In this document: in pieces, positions 51,152-59,399 of the stretch | How positions within the stretch are numbered: position 1 is the stretch's first letter | Layout of the letters: every line of letters begins with the position of its first letter | Origin: CAYUPI01 sp964446585 | GTDB taxonomy: Bacteria; Verrucomicrobiota; Verrucomicrobiia; Limisphaerales; UBA8199 | NCBI GenBank assembly: GCA_964446585.1 | Contig: CAYUPI010000008.1 | Location: 62,001-126,000, forward strand | Direction of reading: 5' to 3' | DNA length: 64,000 nt | Program-made: the position numbers and the translations under genes | Notes under the pieces: generated by a model | Database searches by the model: none | The model's input: only the letters and a program-made list of their open reading frames with translations | Told to the model about the DNA's origin: nothing

Positions 51152-51955
51152 TCAAACCAGGCAGTTCAGGCCGCGCTCGTAGGCCTTGTTGATCAGGCAC
51201 TTTTTCCCCAAGGCTTGCGTGAGTGGATCGGCACTTGGCGAGCAAAACCCAAAATGCAAGTGCCGGCGCCAGCCTTCGGCGTGCTTGAACCTTTTCGAGA
51301 GACGGCCGACCTCCAGGGACGCGGCCTCCATCGCGAGCAAATAACTGTTCATGCCCTGGCTGACATCCAGCCAGTCTTGCTGACTCTCATGCGCCGCCAG
51401 CGCGTGATGTTTGATCTTGTGGACCGAAGTGGTGTTCACAAACGCGCCGGGAATCACGCGGCGGCGCAAGCTGTCGCAGAGGCCGTGCGGCATGGCGTGG
51501 TAGATGGTCACTTCATAGTCTCCGACTGGCCGCGACGGATTGGTTCTGAAATTTGGCATGCCGCGCGCGAACGCGGCCGTGGCTGCCAGTCGGCACGTGT
51601 TGGTGTGGTCTTCCATATAATCCTGGGGCGAATGCGTCAGCACGATCCTTGGCTTTGCCTCTCGGATAATCGCCGCCAGGGCGCGAAGTAATTCCAGGCT
51701 GTAAATGATCTCCAAGTCATCGGTAATGCTTGGATGGAACTGCGCTCCAAGGACCTTCGCCGCCGCTCGTGCCTCGGTGTTTCGGATGGAGCGAGTGGTT
51801 GGTCCATTGTATTCGACGCTTCCGCAATTGCCGCTGGCCAGATTCAGATAATGGGTCTGGTATCCGGCCTGCTTGAGCAGCAGCAGCGTTCCGCCCATAT
51901 AAAACTCGATGTCGTCCGGGTGCGCCCCAATAGCGATGGCAACTTTGTTCGGCAT
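51152..51955 (-). CDS. PIG-L/LmbE-family N-acetylglucosaminyl deacetylase-like protein
   Basis: The product has 267 residues. The zinc motif AHPDDIEFYMGGTLLLL lies near the N-terminus, with the second metal-binding motif HSPQDYMEDHTNTC at about 110-125. The family removes acetyl groups from GlcNAc-type substrates. The NagB-like gene follows on the same strand after a palindrome, which fits deacetylation followed by deamination or isomerisation. Confidence 0.85.
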   Translation of the reverse strand: MPNKVAIAIGAHPDDIEFYMGGTLLLLKQAGYQTHYLNLASGNCGSVEYNGPTTRSIRNTEARAAAKVLGAQFHPSITDDLEIIYSLELLRALAAIIREAKPRIVLTHSPQDYMEDHTNTCRLAATAAFARGMPNFRTNPSRPVGDYEVTIYHAMPHGLCDSLRRRVIPGAFVNTTSVHKIKHHALAAHESQQDWLDVSQGMNSYLLAMEAASLEVGRLSKRFKHAEGWRRHLHFGFCSPSADPLTQALGKKCLINKAYERGLNCLV

Positions 51956-52288
51956 AAGTTTGGCGGACGTCCGTATAACCCATCGAGCTGCGTTAGCTGG
52001 TCAAATCATTGCCCGGCCACCAGTGTCCATCTCGGTGACAACCACGAATGGACCCGAATCCACCCAGCGCGGCTGACGCCGCAACCACAGTCAATGAGAT
52101 CCGCAGTGATCACAATAAGTAGTTCATTTCTGGAAGCTTACGTTTGCTTGCGGCTAATTCTTTGCCAAGAAAACAACGATTTGTGTCATTGTAGTACGAA
52201 TCCCGCAAATCGGGACGAGTCCCTGTTCCATTTGTGTTCATTAGCGTCAATTAGTGGTTAAACGGAGATGTTGGACCAGGCAGTGGTC
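51956..52288. other. Intergenic stretch with no recognised gene
   Basis: The region holds short open frames only. A string near 52225-52262 (TGTGTTCATTAGCGTCAAT, then GTGGTTAA) resembles similar strings before the genes at 53439 and 56079, and may be a remnant of a dispersed repeat. Confidence 0.4.
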
Positions 52289-53329
52289 TCATCGCCCGGA
52301 GGACCGCACGCGCACCGGCCGTCCAGTCGCAGCCGATCGATCCGCGGCGAAAATAACCTCATGCGTTCTGGCCGCGTCTTTCAGGCTGGTCAACGGCATT
52401 TCGCGCCCGGCATCGAGCGCCTGAAAAAAAGCGGCGAACTGATTCTCATAAGGGTGGTCGGTCACGTCGCCCGAATCACACAGCTTGAGCGAAAGTTCGC
52501 TCCATCGGTTCTTGTTAAGTCCCTCGATTTTCGTCGAATGAAATTTGCTGTCGAGCAGGCTGCCTTCGCTGCCCACGAGGTGCGTGTGGAAATAGTAGGG
52601 CTGGAGACAGTCGATACTTGATGCAACCTTGCCAATGCTGCCATCCCGGAACTTAAGGATAGTCGCACTTGTCGTAGGGTATTGATATTTTCTGAAGCTT
52701 TTGTTGGCCGAGCGCGTCGCATAACTGGTGACGCATTCTACGTCCCCGCCCATGCAGAGCAGGAGGATGTCGAGCGCATGGCAACCGGCGGACAATAAAC
52801 TGCTCCCGCCGGCATCCTTGCGCACGTTCCAGCGAAATTGGCCGTACCACGGTCCGATGCCGTGGAAATAGTCCACCTCGGCATAGTGGATCTTCCCCAA
52901 TAACCCTTTTTCGATAACTGACCGAATGGTGACAAACTGGCTGGAGAAACGAAGCTCGAAGCAGACGCAGGTCCTGACCCGCGCCTCTGCCACGGCCCGC
53001 TGCATCGCCCGGAGATCTCCAGGTGAGAGACAAAGCGGCTTCTCGATTATGATATGCTTGCCCGCTCGGGCCGAGGCGATGACCTGTCGAGCGTGGTCGG
53101 GTGGATAACTGCAAATCGAGACAGCGTGAATGTCGGGATTGTCCAGCAGGTCGTTGAGATTGTTGTAAACCGTAATGCTGCCGCCATGTTTGGCGCTCAG
53201 CTCTGCTCCTTCGAGGTTGCGCGAGGAACAAATGGCGGTGACTTGCGCCTGCGGCACCGCGTTAATCGCCGGGATATGAGCGCTCGCTGCCCAGCCGTAA
53301 CCGACGATGCCGACGTTGTATTTTTTCAT
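52289..53329 (-). CDS. Gfo/Idh/MocA-family oxidoreductase (1)
   Basis: The product has 346 residues from the ATG at 53329. The Rossmann start KKYNVGIVGYGWAASAHIPA is followed by the family motif EKPLCLSPGDL and by YFHGIGPWYGQFRWN. It is an NAD(P)-dependent sugar or cyclitol dehydrogenase with unknown substrate. It stands alone on its strand between the PIG-L-type gene and a plus-strand gene. Confidence 0.88.
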   Translation of the reverse strand: MKKYNVGIVGYGWAASAHIPAINAVPQAQVTAICSSRNLEGAELSAKHGGSITVYNNLNDLLDNPDIHAVSICSYPPDHARQVIASARAGKHIIIEKPLCLSPGDLRAMQRAVAEARVRTCVCFELRFSSQFVTIRSVIEKGLLGKIHYAEVDYFHGIGPWYGQFRWNVRKDAGGSSLLSAGCHALDILLLCMGGDVECVTSYATRSANKSFRKYQYPTTSATILKFRDGSIGKVASSIDCLQPYYFHTHLVGSEGSLLDSKFHSTKIEGLNKNRWSELSLKLCDSGDVTDHPYENQFAAFFQALDAGREMPLTSLKDAARTHEVIFAADRSAATGRPVRVRSSGR

Positions 53330-53438
53330 CAATGTGCTGCGTTCGATGGCACATCGTCCGGTCAACGTTGTCAAGAGATGATCGATGATCTCCTAAAAAT
53401 CCGTGTTCATCGGTGTGTCTCTGTGGTTAATTGGCGCC

Positions 53439-53984
53439 ATGAAGATTGAAGCGTTGCATATCGGGATGAAGGTACGGCATCCGCAGTACGGCGTTGGCAC
53501 GGTCAAGTCACTGGCCGAGCGCACAGCGGAAATTCGGTTTGAGGACGCGCAGCGGACGATCGACCCGGACCTTAGCGGCGTCTCGACCGCGGAGCCTCAA
53601 GCCGCCGTCACCGGCCTGGAAATTCCCCTGAAACAGTTTGTCGAGTCCACACTGGAATCGGCGCTGGAACGCCTGGGCTACGAGAACCCGAATGCTGTCA
53701 TCGAGCAACTGGGCGCGCGGTGGCACAAGGGGAGAATGGTGCTGCATCCGGCCGACGCCTCGTTGACGACGAAAGAGGTGCCACTGGAGGTTTTCTTTCA
53801 CAAGATCGTCGGCGTCCGCAATCAGTTGCGGGTACTAGAGCAAAAGATCAATGGCCATCCCAATCTCACGGATGGCGAGAAGATTGAATTTCAACAATAC
53901 ATTTCGCGTTCGTATGGGTCACTGACGACGTTTAATTTGCTGTTCAAGAGCAAAGAGGACCAATTTTCGTCGAAGTCGGAATGA
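53439..53984 (+). CDS. Conserved protein with an N-terminal UvrD/PcrA C-terminal-like Tudor segment
   Basis: The product has 181 residues from the ATG at 53439. Residues about 8-40 (GMKVRHPQYGVGTVKSL, then AEIRFEDAQRTIDP) resemble the small Tudor-like domain at the C-terminus of UvrD/PcrA helicases, which binds RNA polymerase. The rest is helical, with charged residues. No catalytic motif is visible and the function is unknown. It looks like a conserved protein, not a spurious frame, because both its start and its domain boundary are clear. Confidence 0.7.
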   Translation: MKIEALHIGMKVRHPQYGVGTVKSLAERTAEIRFEDAQRTIDPDLSGVSTAEPQAAVTGLEIPLKQFVESTLESALERLGYENPNAVIEQLGARWHKGRMVLHPADASLTTKEVPLEVFFHKIVGVRNQLRVLEQKINGHPNLTDGEKIEFQQYISRSYGSLTTFNLLFKSKEDQFSSKSE

Positions 53985-54112
53985 CCCGCCTTCGCTCAGA
54001 AGCTACGGCCCGGCAGGCGAGGGGCGAGTCGCAAATGACGAATGGCGAAAGGAATTCCAATGACGAACCTTGAGAACGCGGTTGACCGGGGCGTGACTCG
54101 AAAAGGAGAATT

Positions 54113-54955
54113 GTGAAAACTAAAGCACTGAATGAGCGCGTGGCGGTGTGCAGTTGGTCTTTGCAACCGGCGAATCCCGAGGAACTGGTCGCGAAGTTGG
54201 TGGCCACCGGCATCCGACGCGTCCAACTCGCGCTCGATCCACTTCGGGAGTCACCCACAGTTTGGGGCCAAACCGCCGCGCTCCTCCAGCAGAACGGCAT
54301 CTCGCTCAGCTCCGGCATGTTCGGTTGTCTGGGCGAGGATTACACGACGCTCGAAACGATTCGCCGGACGGGCGGAATCGCACCGGACGCGACGTGGGAA
54401 CAGAACTGGAAGAACATCCAAGCCACCGCGGACATGGCCGGGCAACTGGGCCTGAAACTGATCACGTTCCATGCCGGTTTTCTGCCGCACAAAGAATCGG
54501 ACCCGAGCTTCGGCAAATTGTCAGCGCGTTTGGCCCAGGTGGCTGACCTGTTTAGCGGCCAGCGCCTCGTACTCGGGTTGGAGACGGGGCAGGAGTCGGC
54601 CCCGGTGCTGCTGCGGTTGCTCGAAAGGCTCGGCCGGCCGAATCTCGGCGTTAATTTCGATCCTGCTAACATGATCCTCTATGACAAGGGCGATCCAATC
54701 GAAGCGATGCGCTTGCTCGGTCCGTGGATTCGCCAGGTCCACGTCAAGGACGCCCGGCGCACGAAGGTGATTGGCACGTGGGGCGAGGAAGTGGTGGTCG
54801 GCACTGGCGAAGTTGATTGGCGCGCTTTCTTTGCAACGCTAAGGCAGTTAAACTGCGCGGGTGACTGCGTCATCGAGCGGGAAGCGGGCATTCAACGCGT
54901 GGCCGATATCCGCCAAGCGCGCGAGGTCGTAGAGAAACTTTCGCATGAAACCTAA
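54113..54955 (+). CDS. Sugar-phosphate isomerase/epimerase-like TIM-barrel protein (xylose-isomerase-like fold)
   Basis: The product has 280 residues. It shows the pattern of this fold: an N-terminal VAVCSWSLQPANPEELV, LKLITFHAGFLPH, LGLETGQESAP, GVNFDPANMILYDKGDP and VHVKDARR, with metal-binding Glu, Asp, His and Glu positions. Such enzymes act in inositol or rare-sugar pathways. Its end overlaps the next oxidoreductase gene by 11 bases, so both should be translated together. Confidence 0.85.
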   Translation: MKTKALNERVAVCSWSLQPANPEELVAKLVATGIRRVQLALDPLRESPTVWGQTAALLQQNGISLSSGMFGCLGEDYTTLETIRRTGGIAPDATWEQNWKNIQATADMAGQLGLKLITFHAGFLPHKESDPSFGKLSARLAQVADLFSGQRLVLGLETGQESAPVLLRLLERLGRPNLGVNFDPANMILYDKGDPIEAMRLLGPWIRQVHVKDARRTKVIGTWGEEVVVGTGEVDWRAFFATLRQLNCAGDCVIEREAGIQRVADIRQAREVVEKLSHET

Positions 54956-55994
54956 ACGGGAACAGCGCTCGACGCGCAAGGTCAGGGTCGCGGTGGTGGG
55001 CTTGGGGTTTATGGGTGTGACCCATCTGCGCGCCTACCTGCAAAATAATGCCGCCCGGGTTGTGGCCGTGTGCGATTCGGTGCGGCTGCCCGTCAACGGG
55101 GTGCTTGCGGGTGTCGCCGGGAACATTCAGAAATCCGACGACATCCATCTCGGCGAACAGGTGAAAGTCACGCGGCAACTGGAGGAAGTGCTGGCGGACC
55201 CGGAGGTCGAGTTGGTGGATTTGTGCACGCCGACGCCGCTCCACGCTGAACAGGCGATCGCCGCGCTGAAGGCGGGCAAGCATGTGCTCTGCGAGAAACC
55301 TCTCGCTCGCACATCTGCTTCGGCGAAAAAAATCCTGCGGACGGCCCAGGCTTCTGCCGGCTTTCTTATGCCGGCGATGTGCATGCGATTTTGGCCGGGC
55401 TGGAGCTGGCTTAAGCAGGTTGTGGAGGAGGAGACCTACGGCGAGGTCCTGGCCGCGCGGTTCGAGCGTCTGTCGGCAATGCCTGGCTGGAGCAAGCAAG
55501 GAACCTACACTGCAGCGGTGGACCTGGGAGGCGCTTTGTTCGACTTGCACATCCATGATACCGATTTCGTGCAGTTTCTTTTCGGACGCCCGAAGAGCGT
55601 CTATTCCAACGGCGTGGTCCGCTCCGGCGGCTCGATCGATCACGTGGCCACGCAATACAATTACGCCCGAGGCCCAGCCGTCTCCGCGGAAGGCAGTTGG
55701 TTGCGGGCGCAGGGATTCAACATGAGCTACACGCTGCTGTGCGAGCGCGCGACGCTGGAATTCGACTTGTCGCGGGGCGCGGCTGCGTTGCAGGTCACGG
55801 AGACCGGTGGATCAACGCGCGTCCACAAGCTGGATGCCGGCGATGGCTACGGCGAGGAAATCAGGTATATGCTCTCTTGCGTCCTGAGCGGCCAGCCGCC
55901 GTCGGTTGTCACGGGGCGCGACGGGATGACGGCCCTGGAAATCTGCGAAGCGGAAGAGAAATCCGTCCGAATCGGGCGCGTGATCAAGCTTTAG
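54945..55994 (+). CDS. Gfo/Idh/MocA-family oxidoreductase (2)
   Basis: The product has 349 residues. The NAD-binding start KVRVAVVGLGFMGVTHLRAY and the motif CEKPLARTS are present, followed by the family beta-sheet domain. It overlaps the isomerase-like gene upstream. The pair suggests oxidation and isomerisation of a cyclitol or sugar, but the substrate is not known. Confidence 0.88.
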   Translation: MKPKREQRSTRKVRVAVVGLGFMGVTHLRAYLQNNAARVVAVCDSVRLPVNGVLAGVAGNIQKSDDIHLGEQVKVTRQLEEVLADPEVELVDLCTPTPLHAEQAIAALKAGKHVLCEKPLARTSASAKKILRTAQASAGFLMPAMCMRFWPGWSWLKQVVEEETYGEVLAARFERLSAMPGWSKQGTYTAAVDLGGALFDLHIHDTDFVQFLFGRPKSVYSNGVVRSGGSIDHVATQYNYARGPAVSAEGSWLRAQGFNMSYTLLCERATLEFDLSRGAAALQVTETGGSTRVHKLDAGDGYGEEIRYMLSCVLSGQPPSVVTGRDGMTALEICEAEEKSVRIGRVIKL

Positions 55995-56078
55995 CGCATC
56001 CGTTAGCAAGACGGCAGGAACCGGACCACGGATTACACGGATTACACGGATAAAGAGAACCCCCAACAAAGACCTTCC

Positions 56079-57452
56079 GTGAAATCCGTGGTGAGAAACG
56101 TGGCGTTGCTTGGTTGTTGGTCGGCGCTGGCCGCCGGCTCCAATTCATTGGCGGTCGAAAGCATTGGGCAACTTCGCCACATGGGTGTCGCCAGGATTGA
56201 TATCACACCTTCCTACCCGATCCGCCTGACCGGTTATGCGGTGCGCAGAACCGAGTCTGATGGGGTGGCGCAGCATCTTTGGGCCAAGGCGCTGGCCATC
56301 GGCAGCGACCGGGAGCATCCCGCGATTCTCATAACGGTGGACAACTGCGGCGTGCCCGCGAATGTGCATGATGAAGTTGTGGCGCGTCTGAAAAGGGCGC
56401 GGCGGATTGCGTCCGAGAGAGTCGCCATTTGTTCTTCGCACACGCATTGCGCGCCGATGTTGAAAGGGTTCGCGCCAAACATTTTCGGAGCGCCGCTGCC
56501 ACCGGAGGAAGATGCGCGAGTTGAGCGATACACTCGCGAGCTGACGGACGCTCTGGAGGCGGTGGCCCTCAGGGCACTGGACGAGCGCAGGCCGGCTCGA
56601 GTTAGCCGGGGCATGGGCCAGGCTGGATTCGCCGCCAACCGACGCACGAAAGGCGGGCCGGTGGATCATGATTTGCCGGCGCTGTTTGTGACGGCTCCCG
56701 ACGGGACATTGCGCGCAGTCTTTGCAAGTTACGCCTGCCATTGCACGACTCTCGGCGGCGATTTCAATCAAATCTGCGGCGATTGGGCCGGTTACGCGCA
56801 AGAAGCCATTGAACGCACTCACCCTGACGCTACCGCATTAATCGCTCTTGGCTGCGCCGGGGATGCCAATCCAGATCCCCGCCACACTGTGGACCTGGCC
56901 AAACAATACGGACAGGACATTGCCAGCGGAGTGGACGCGATTCTCGCGCGCAGGCTCGACCCGCTCGAAGGCAAATTGGTTTGCCGCATGAAACAACTGG
57001 AGCTGCCGTTCGACACGTTGCCGACTCGCGCCGAATGGGAAGCGCGTGCCAAGGAAACCAATTACGCGGGCAGCCATGCGCGACTGAATCTGGCGCGGCT
57101 CGACCGCGGTGAAAAGCTGCCGACGAAACTGTCGTACTGCGTGCAGACCTGGGCTTTCGATAGCGGTCTGTTGATGATCTTTCTACCGGGTGAAGTGGTC
57201 GTGGACTATTCCCTGCGATTGAAGCGCGAGTTTAATGCCAGCCGGCTTTGGATAAACGCGTACGCGAATGACGTGCCGTGTTACATACCATCAAGGCGAA
57301 TTTGGCGCGAGGGCGGCTACGAAGGCGGCGGCGCGATGATTTATTATGACAGGCCCACGCGCCTCGCCGAGGGGACCGAGGATTTGATTGTCTCCGCCGT
57401 TCATGATCTGGCGCCCAAAGCATTCCTGGCCCCACCGGACAAGACGCGGTGA
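56079..57452 (+). CDS. Neutral/alkaline ceramidase-like secreted hydrolase
   Basis: The product has 457 residues with an N-terminal signal-like hydrophobic stretch (LLGCWSALAAGSNSLAV). The N-terminal domain matches the neutral/alkaline non-lysosomal ceramidase family: GVARIDITPSYPIRLTGY, SSHTHCAPML with putative zinc-binding His residues, and CHCTTLGGD. It is shorter than true ceramidases. Homologues are abundant in Planctomycetes and Verrucomicrobia, where the substrate is unknown. It follows the oxidoreductase after 84 bases. Confidence 0.8.
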   Translation: MKSVVRNVALLGCWSALAAGSNSLAVESIGQLRHMGVARIDITPSYPIRLTGYAVRRTESDGVAQHLWAKALAIGSDREHPAILITVDNCGVPANVHDEVVARLKRARRIASERVAICSSHTHCAPMLKGFAPNIFGAPLPPEEDARVERYTRELTDALEAVALRALDERRPARVSRGMGQAGFAANRRTKGGPVDHDLPALFVTAPDGTLRAVFASYACHCTTLGGDFNQICGDWAGYAQEAIERTHPDATALIALGCAGDANPDPRHTVDLAKQYGQDIASGVDAILARRLDPLEGKLVCRMKQLELPFDTLPTRAEWEARAKETNYAGSHARLNLARLDRGEKLPTKLSYCVQTWAFDSGLLMIFLPGEVVVDYSLRLKREFNASRLWINAYANDVPCYIPSRRIWREGGYEGGGAMIYYDRPTRLAEGTEDLIVSAVHDLAPKAFLAPPDKTR

Positions 57453-57885
57453 TGCACCAGACCCGGGCTGGACTCTTCACGCCCAGAACGACGAGTCGAT
57501 GGGATGTAGCCGCCAACGTCAGCCCGCACACTTTCTCTGAACCTCTGGACAAGTCGGGGGACGTTGAGAATTCGACGCCTTGTTCCCCCTCCACCCCGGC
57601 CCTCTCCCTTGGGGAGAGGGAGATTCCGTCGGCCGTTCAGTTCGCGGATCCAGGTCGGTTCCCGGTTCCAATCCACATTGGAAAAACGTCGAGGCTCTCC
57701 GCGCAGCTACGTGCCCGAGGAACGGCTTCCTCTGCCCGGCCCCCTCCTCCCGACTCGCCGCGCTGGCGCGCCGTCGCAGCGGGGAAGGAGAGGAAGCGGT
57801 CCCTCGCGGCGACTGCGGGTTCCGCCGGCGAGGACAGGCGGCAGGAGTTGCGGCGGGCCGGGCTGCGGGTTAAGATGTTGCTTCA
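57453..57885. other. Intergenic stretch with a partial family C arm
   Basis: Three overlapping plus-strand frames here are mutually exclusive and rich in Pro, Arg and Ala, so I reject them. A single arm related to the palindrome at 36640-36785 lies at 57583-57625. No gene is supported in this stretch. Confidence 0.55.
57583..57625. repeat. Family C arm (single copy)
   Basis: The sequence CACCCCGGCCCTCTCCCTTG and its neighbours match one arm of the palindrome at 36640-36785, including GGGGAGAGGGAG. The second arm is not evident here. Confidence 0.6.
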
Positions 57886-59145
57886 GTGAACTCTCTCTTT
57901 CCAGATTTCTTCCGCCTCAAACAGATTTTTGAGGCGCCGAGCGTGGGGGACGTCCGAGCGGCCACGCTCACCGCGCTAGCCGGCTTGCCCGCGGCCAAAT
58001 GGATCCGGTCCGGAATGACCGTGGCCGTTGGCGCGGGCAGCCGCGGCATCGCCAACTACGACACGATTGTCCGAGCCGTCTGCGACGAGTTGAAACGGCT
58101 CGGAGCTAGTGTCTTGGTCGTGCCGGCAATGGGCAGCCACGGCGGCGCAACCGATGCGGGCCAACTCGACGTGCTGGCGCACTATGGCATCACCGAACAA
58201 GCCATGGGCGTGCCGATCAAGAGCAGCATGGAAGTTGTCGAGCTGGGCCGTGCGGGCGAATTTGTGGTTTATCAGGATCGCCACGCCGCCGGGGCCGACG
58301 CGATCGTGCTGATTAACCGTATCAAGCCGCATACGGATTTTCACGGGCCGCTTGAGAGCGGTCTGATGAAGATGGCGGCCATCGGATTGGGCAAACAAAA
58401 GGGCGCACATCAGTTCCATCAGGCCACGGTCGGCCTGGGCCATGCCGACGCGTTGCTCACCATCGGCCGGGAAGTGCTGAAGTTGAGCAAAATAGTCTTC
58501 GGCGTTGGAATCATCGAAAACCAACTCCATGGTACGGCGAGGATTGTGAGCGTGCCGGCCGCTACGCTAGAGCGAGACGAAAGCAAATTGCTGGAGCAGG
58601 CCCGCCGCCTGATGCCGCGCCTGCCTTTTGAGGAAGTGGACCTGCTGATCGTGGACGAGATGGGCAAAAACCTCAGCGGCGCGGGCCTGGATACGAACGT
58701 AATCCGGCGCGACGCCGACGGCAGTTTCATCAAACCGGGCGCGCAGTCCGTGCGCCGGATTTATGTCCGCTCGCTGCACCCGCAGAGTTACGGCAATGCC
58801 GTAGGGATCGGCATGGCCGATTTCATTCATGGACGCCTGCAGCAGGCCATGGACCCGAAGGCCACCTGGGTCAATGCCATCACCGCGCTGAGTCCGGCCA
58901 ATGCCCGCGTGCCGATGCATTTCCCGACCGACCGCGCGGCGCTCGAGACCGCGATGCAAACGCTCGGCCGCGGAGAGCCAACGCGCGCGAAGGTGCTCTG
59001 GATCAAAAACACCCTGAGTTGCGAGAATTTTCTCGCATCGGCGGCCTACGAGGATGAAACACGTCGCCGCACAGACCTGGCTCCACAGAGCGAGCTGGCG
59101 CCGCTAGCGTTTGATGCTCGAGGTGATCTCGTGCCGGTTTTCTAA
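57886..59145 (+). CDS. LarA/DUF2088-like protein
   Basis: The product has 419 residues. Segments resembling the N-terminal half of nickel-dependent lactate-racemase-family proteins are visible: MTVAVGAGSRGI, VVPAMGSHGGATDAGQ, INRIKPHTDFHGPLESGLM and GLGKQKGAHQFH. Racemase activity is not proven, because family members act on several hydroxy acids or need a special cofactor. It follows the ceramidase-like gene on the same strand after a 433-base gap. Confidence 0.7.
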   Translation: MNSLFPDFFRLKQIFEAPSVGDVRAATLTALAGLPAAKWIRSGMTVAVGAGSRGIANYDTIVRAVCDELKRLGASVLVVPAMGSHGGATDAGQLDVLAHYGITEQAMGVPIKSSMEVVELGRAGEFVVYQDRHAAGADAIVLINRIKPHTDFHGPLESGLMKMAAIGLGKQKGAHQFHQATVGLGHADALLTIGREVLKLSKIVFGVGIIENQLHGTARIVSVPAATLERDESKLLEQARRLMPRLPFEEVDLLIVDEMGKNLSGAGLDTNVIRRDADGSFIKPGAQSVRRIYVRSLHPQSYGNAVGIGMADFIHGRLQQAMDPKATWVNAITALSPANARVPMHFPTDRAALETAMQTLGRGEPTRAKVLWIKNTLSCENFLASAAYEDETRRRTDLAPQSELAPLAFDARGDLVPVF

Positions 59146-59313
59146 GCAGGCCCGGGAACGGTATCGTTGGACGCGCGCCCGCTTGATTTACGAATCATAG
59201 CCGACGGCGTCAGGGCGTGTTGCCCAAATCGTTTGACGGTAGAGTGCGCTTTTCCCAGGGCGCAGCGGTTCGGTCCCAACCCGCGATTTCGCTGGGGATC
59301 TACGGTGTTCGTC

Positions 59314-59335
59314 GGCGCGCTGCGGACAGCGCGCC
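59314..59335. repeat. Intergenic 8-bp stem hairpin
   Basis: GGCGCGCT and AGCGCGCC form a perfect stem around GCGGAC. It lies between two converging genes and may end transcription, although no U tract is seen. I know similar strings as dispersed repeats in related genomes. Confidence 0.45.
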
Positions 59336-59399
59336 CTACCTTTCGGGATCTGCAATTCGACGAGAGTCCGCCGACTGACGTTGGCGGCTACAGGGCGAG

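Noticed and set aside
57453..57885. Small plus-strand frames before the LarA-like gene
   Set aside because: Three frames overlap each other in different phases and consist of repeat-derived Pro/Arg-rich sequence.
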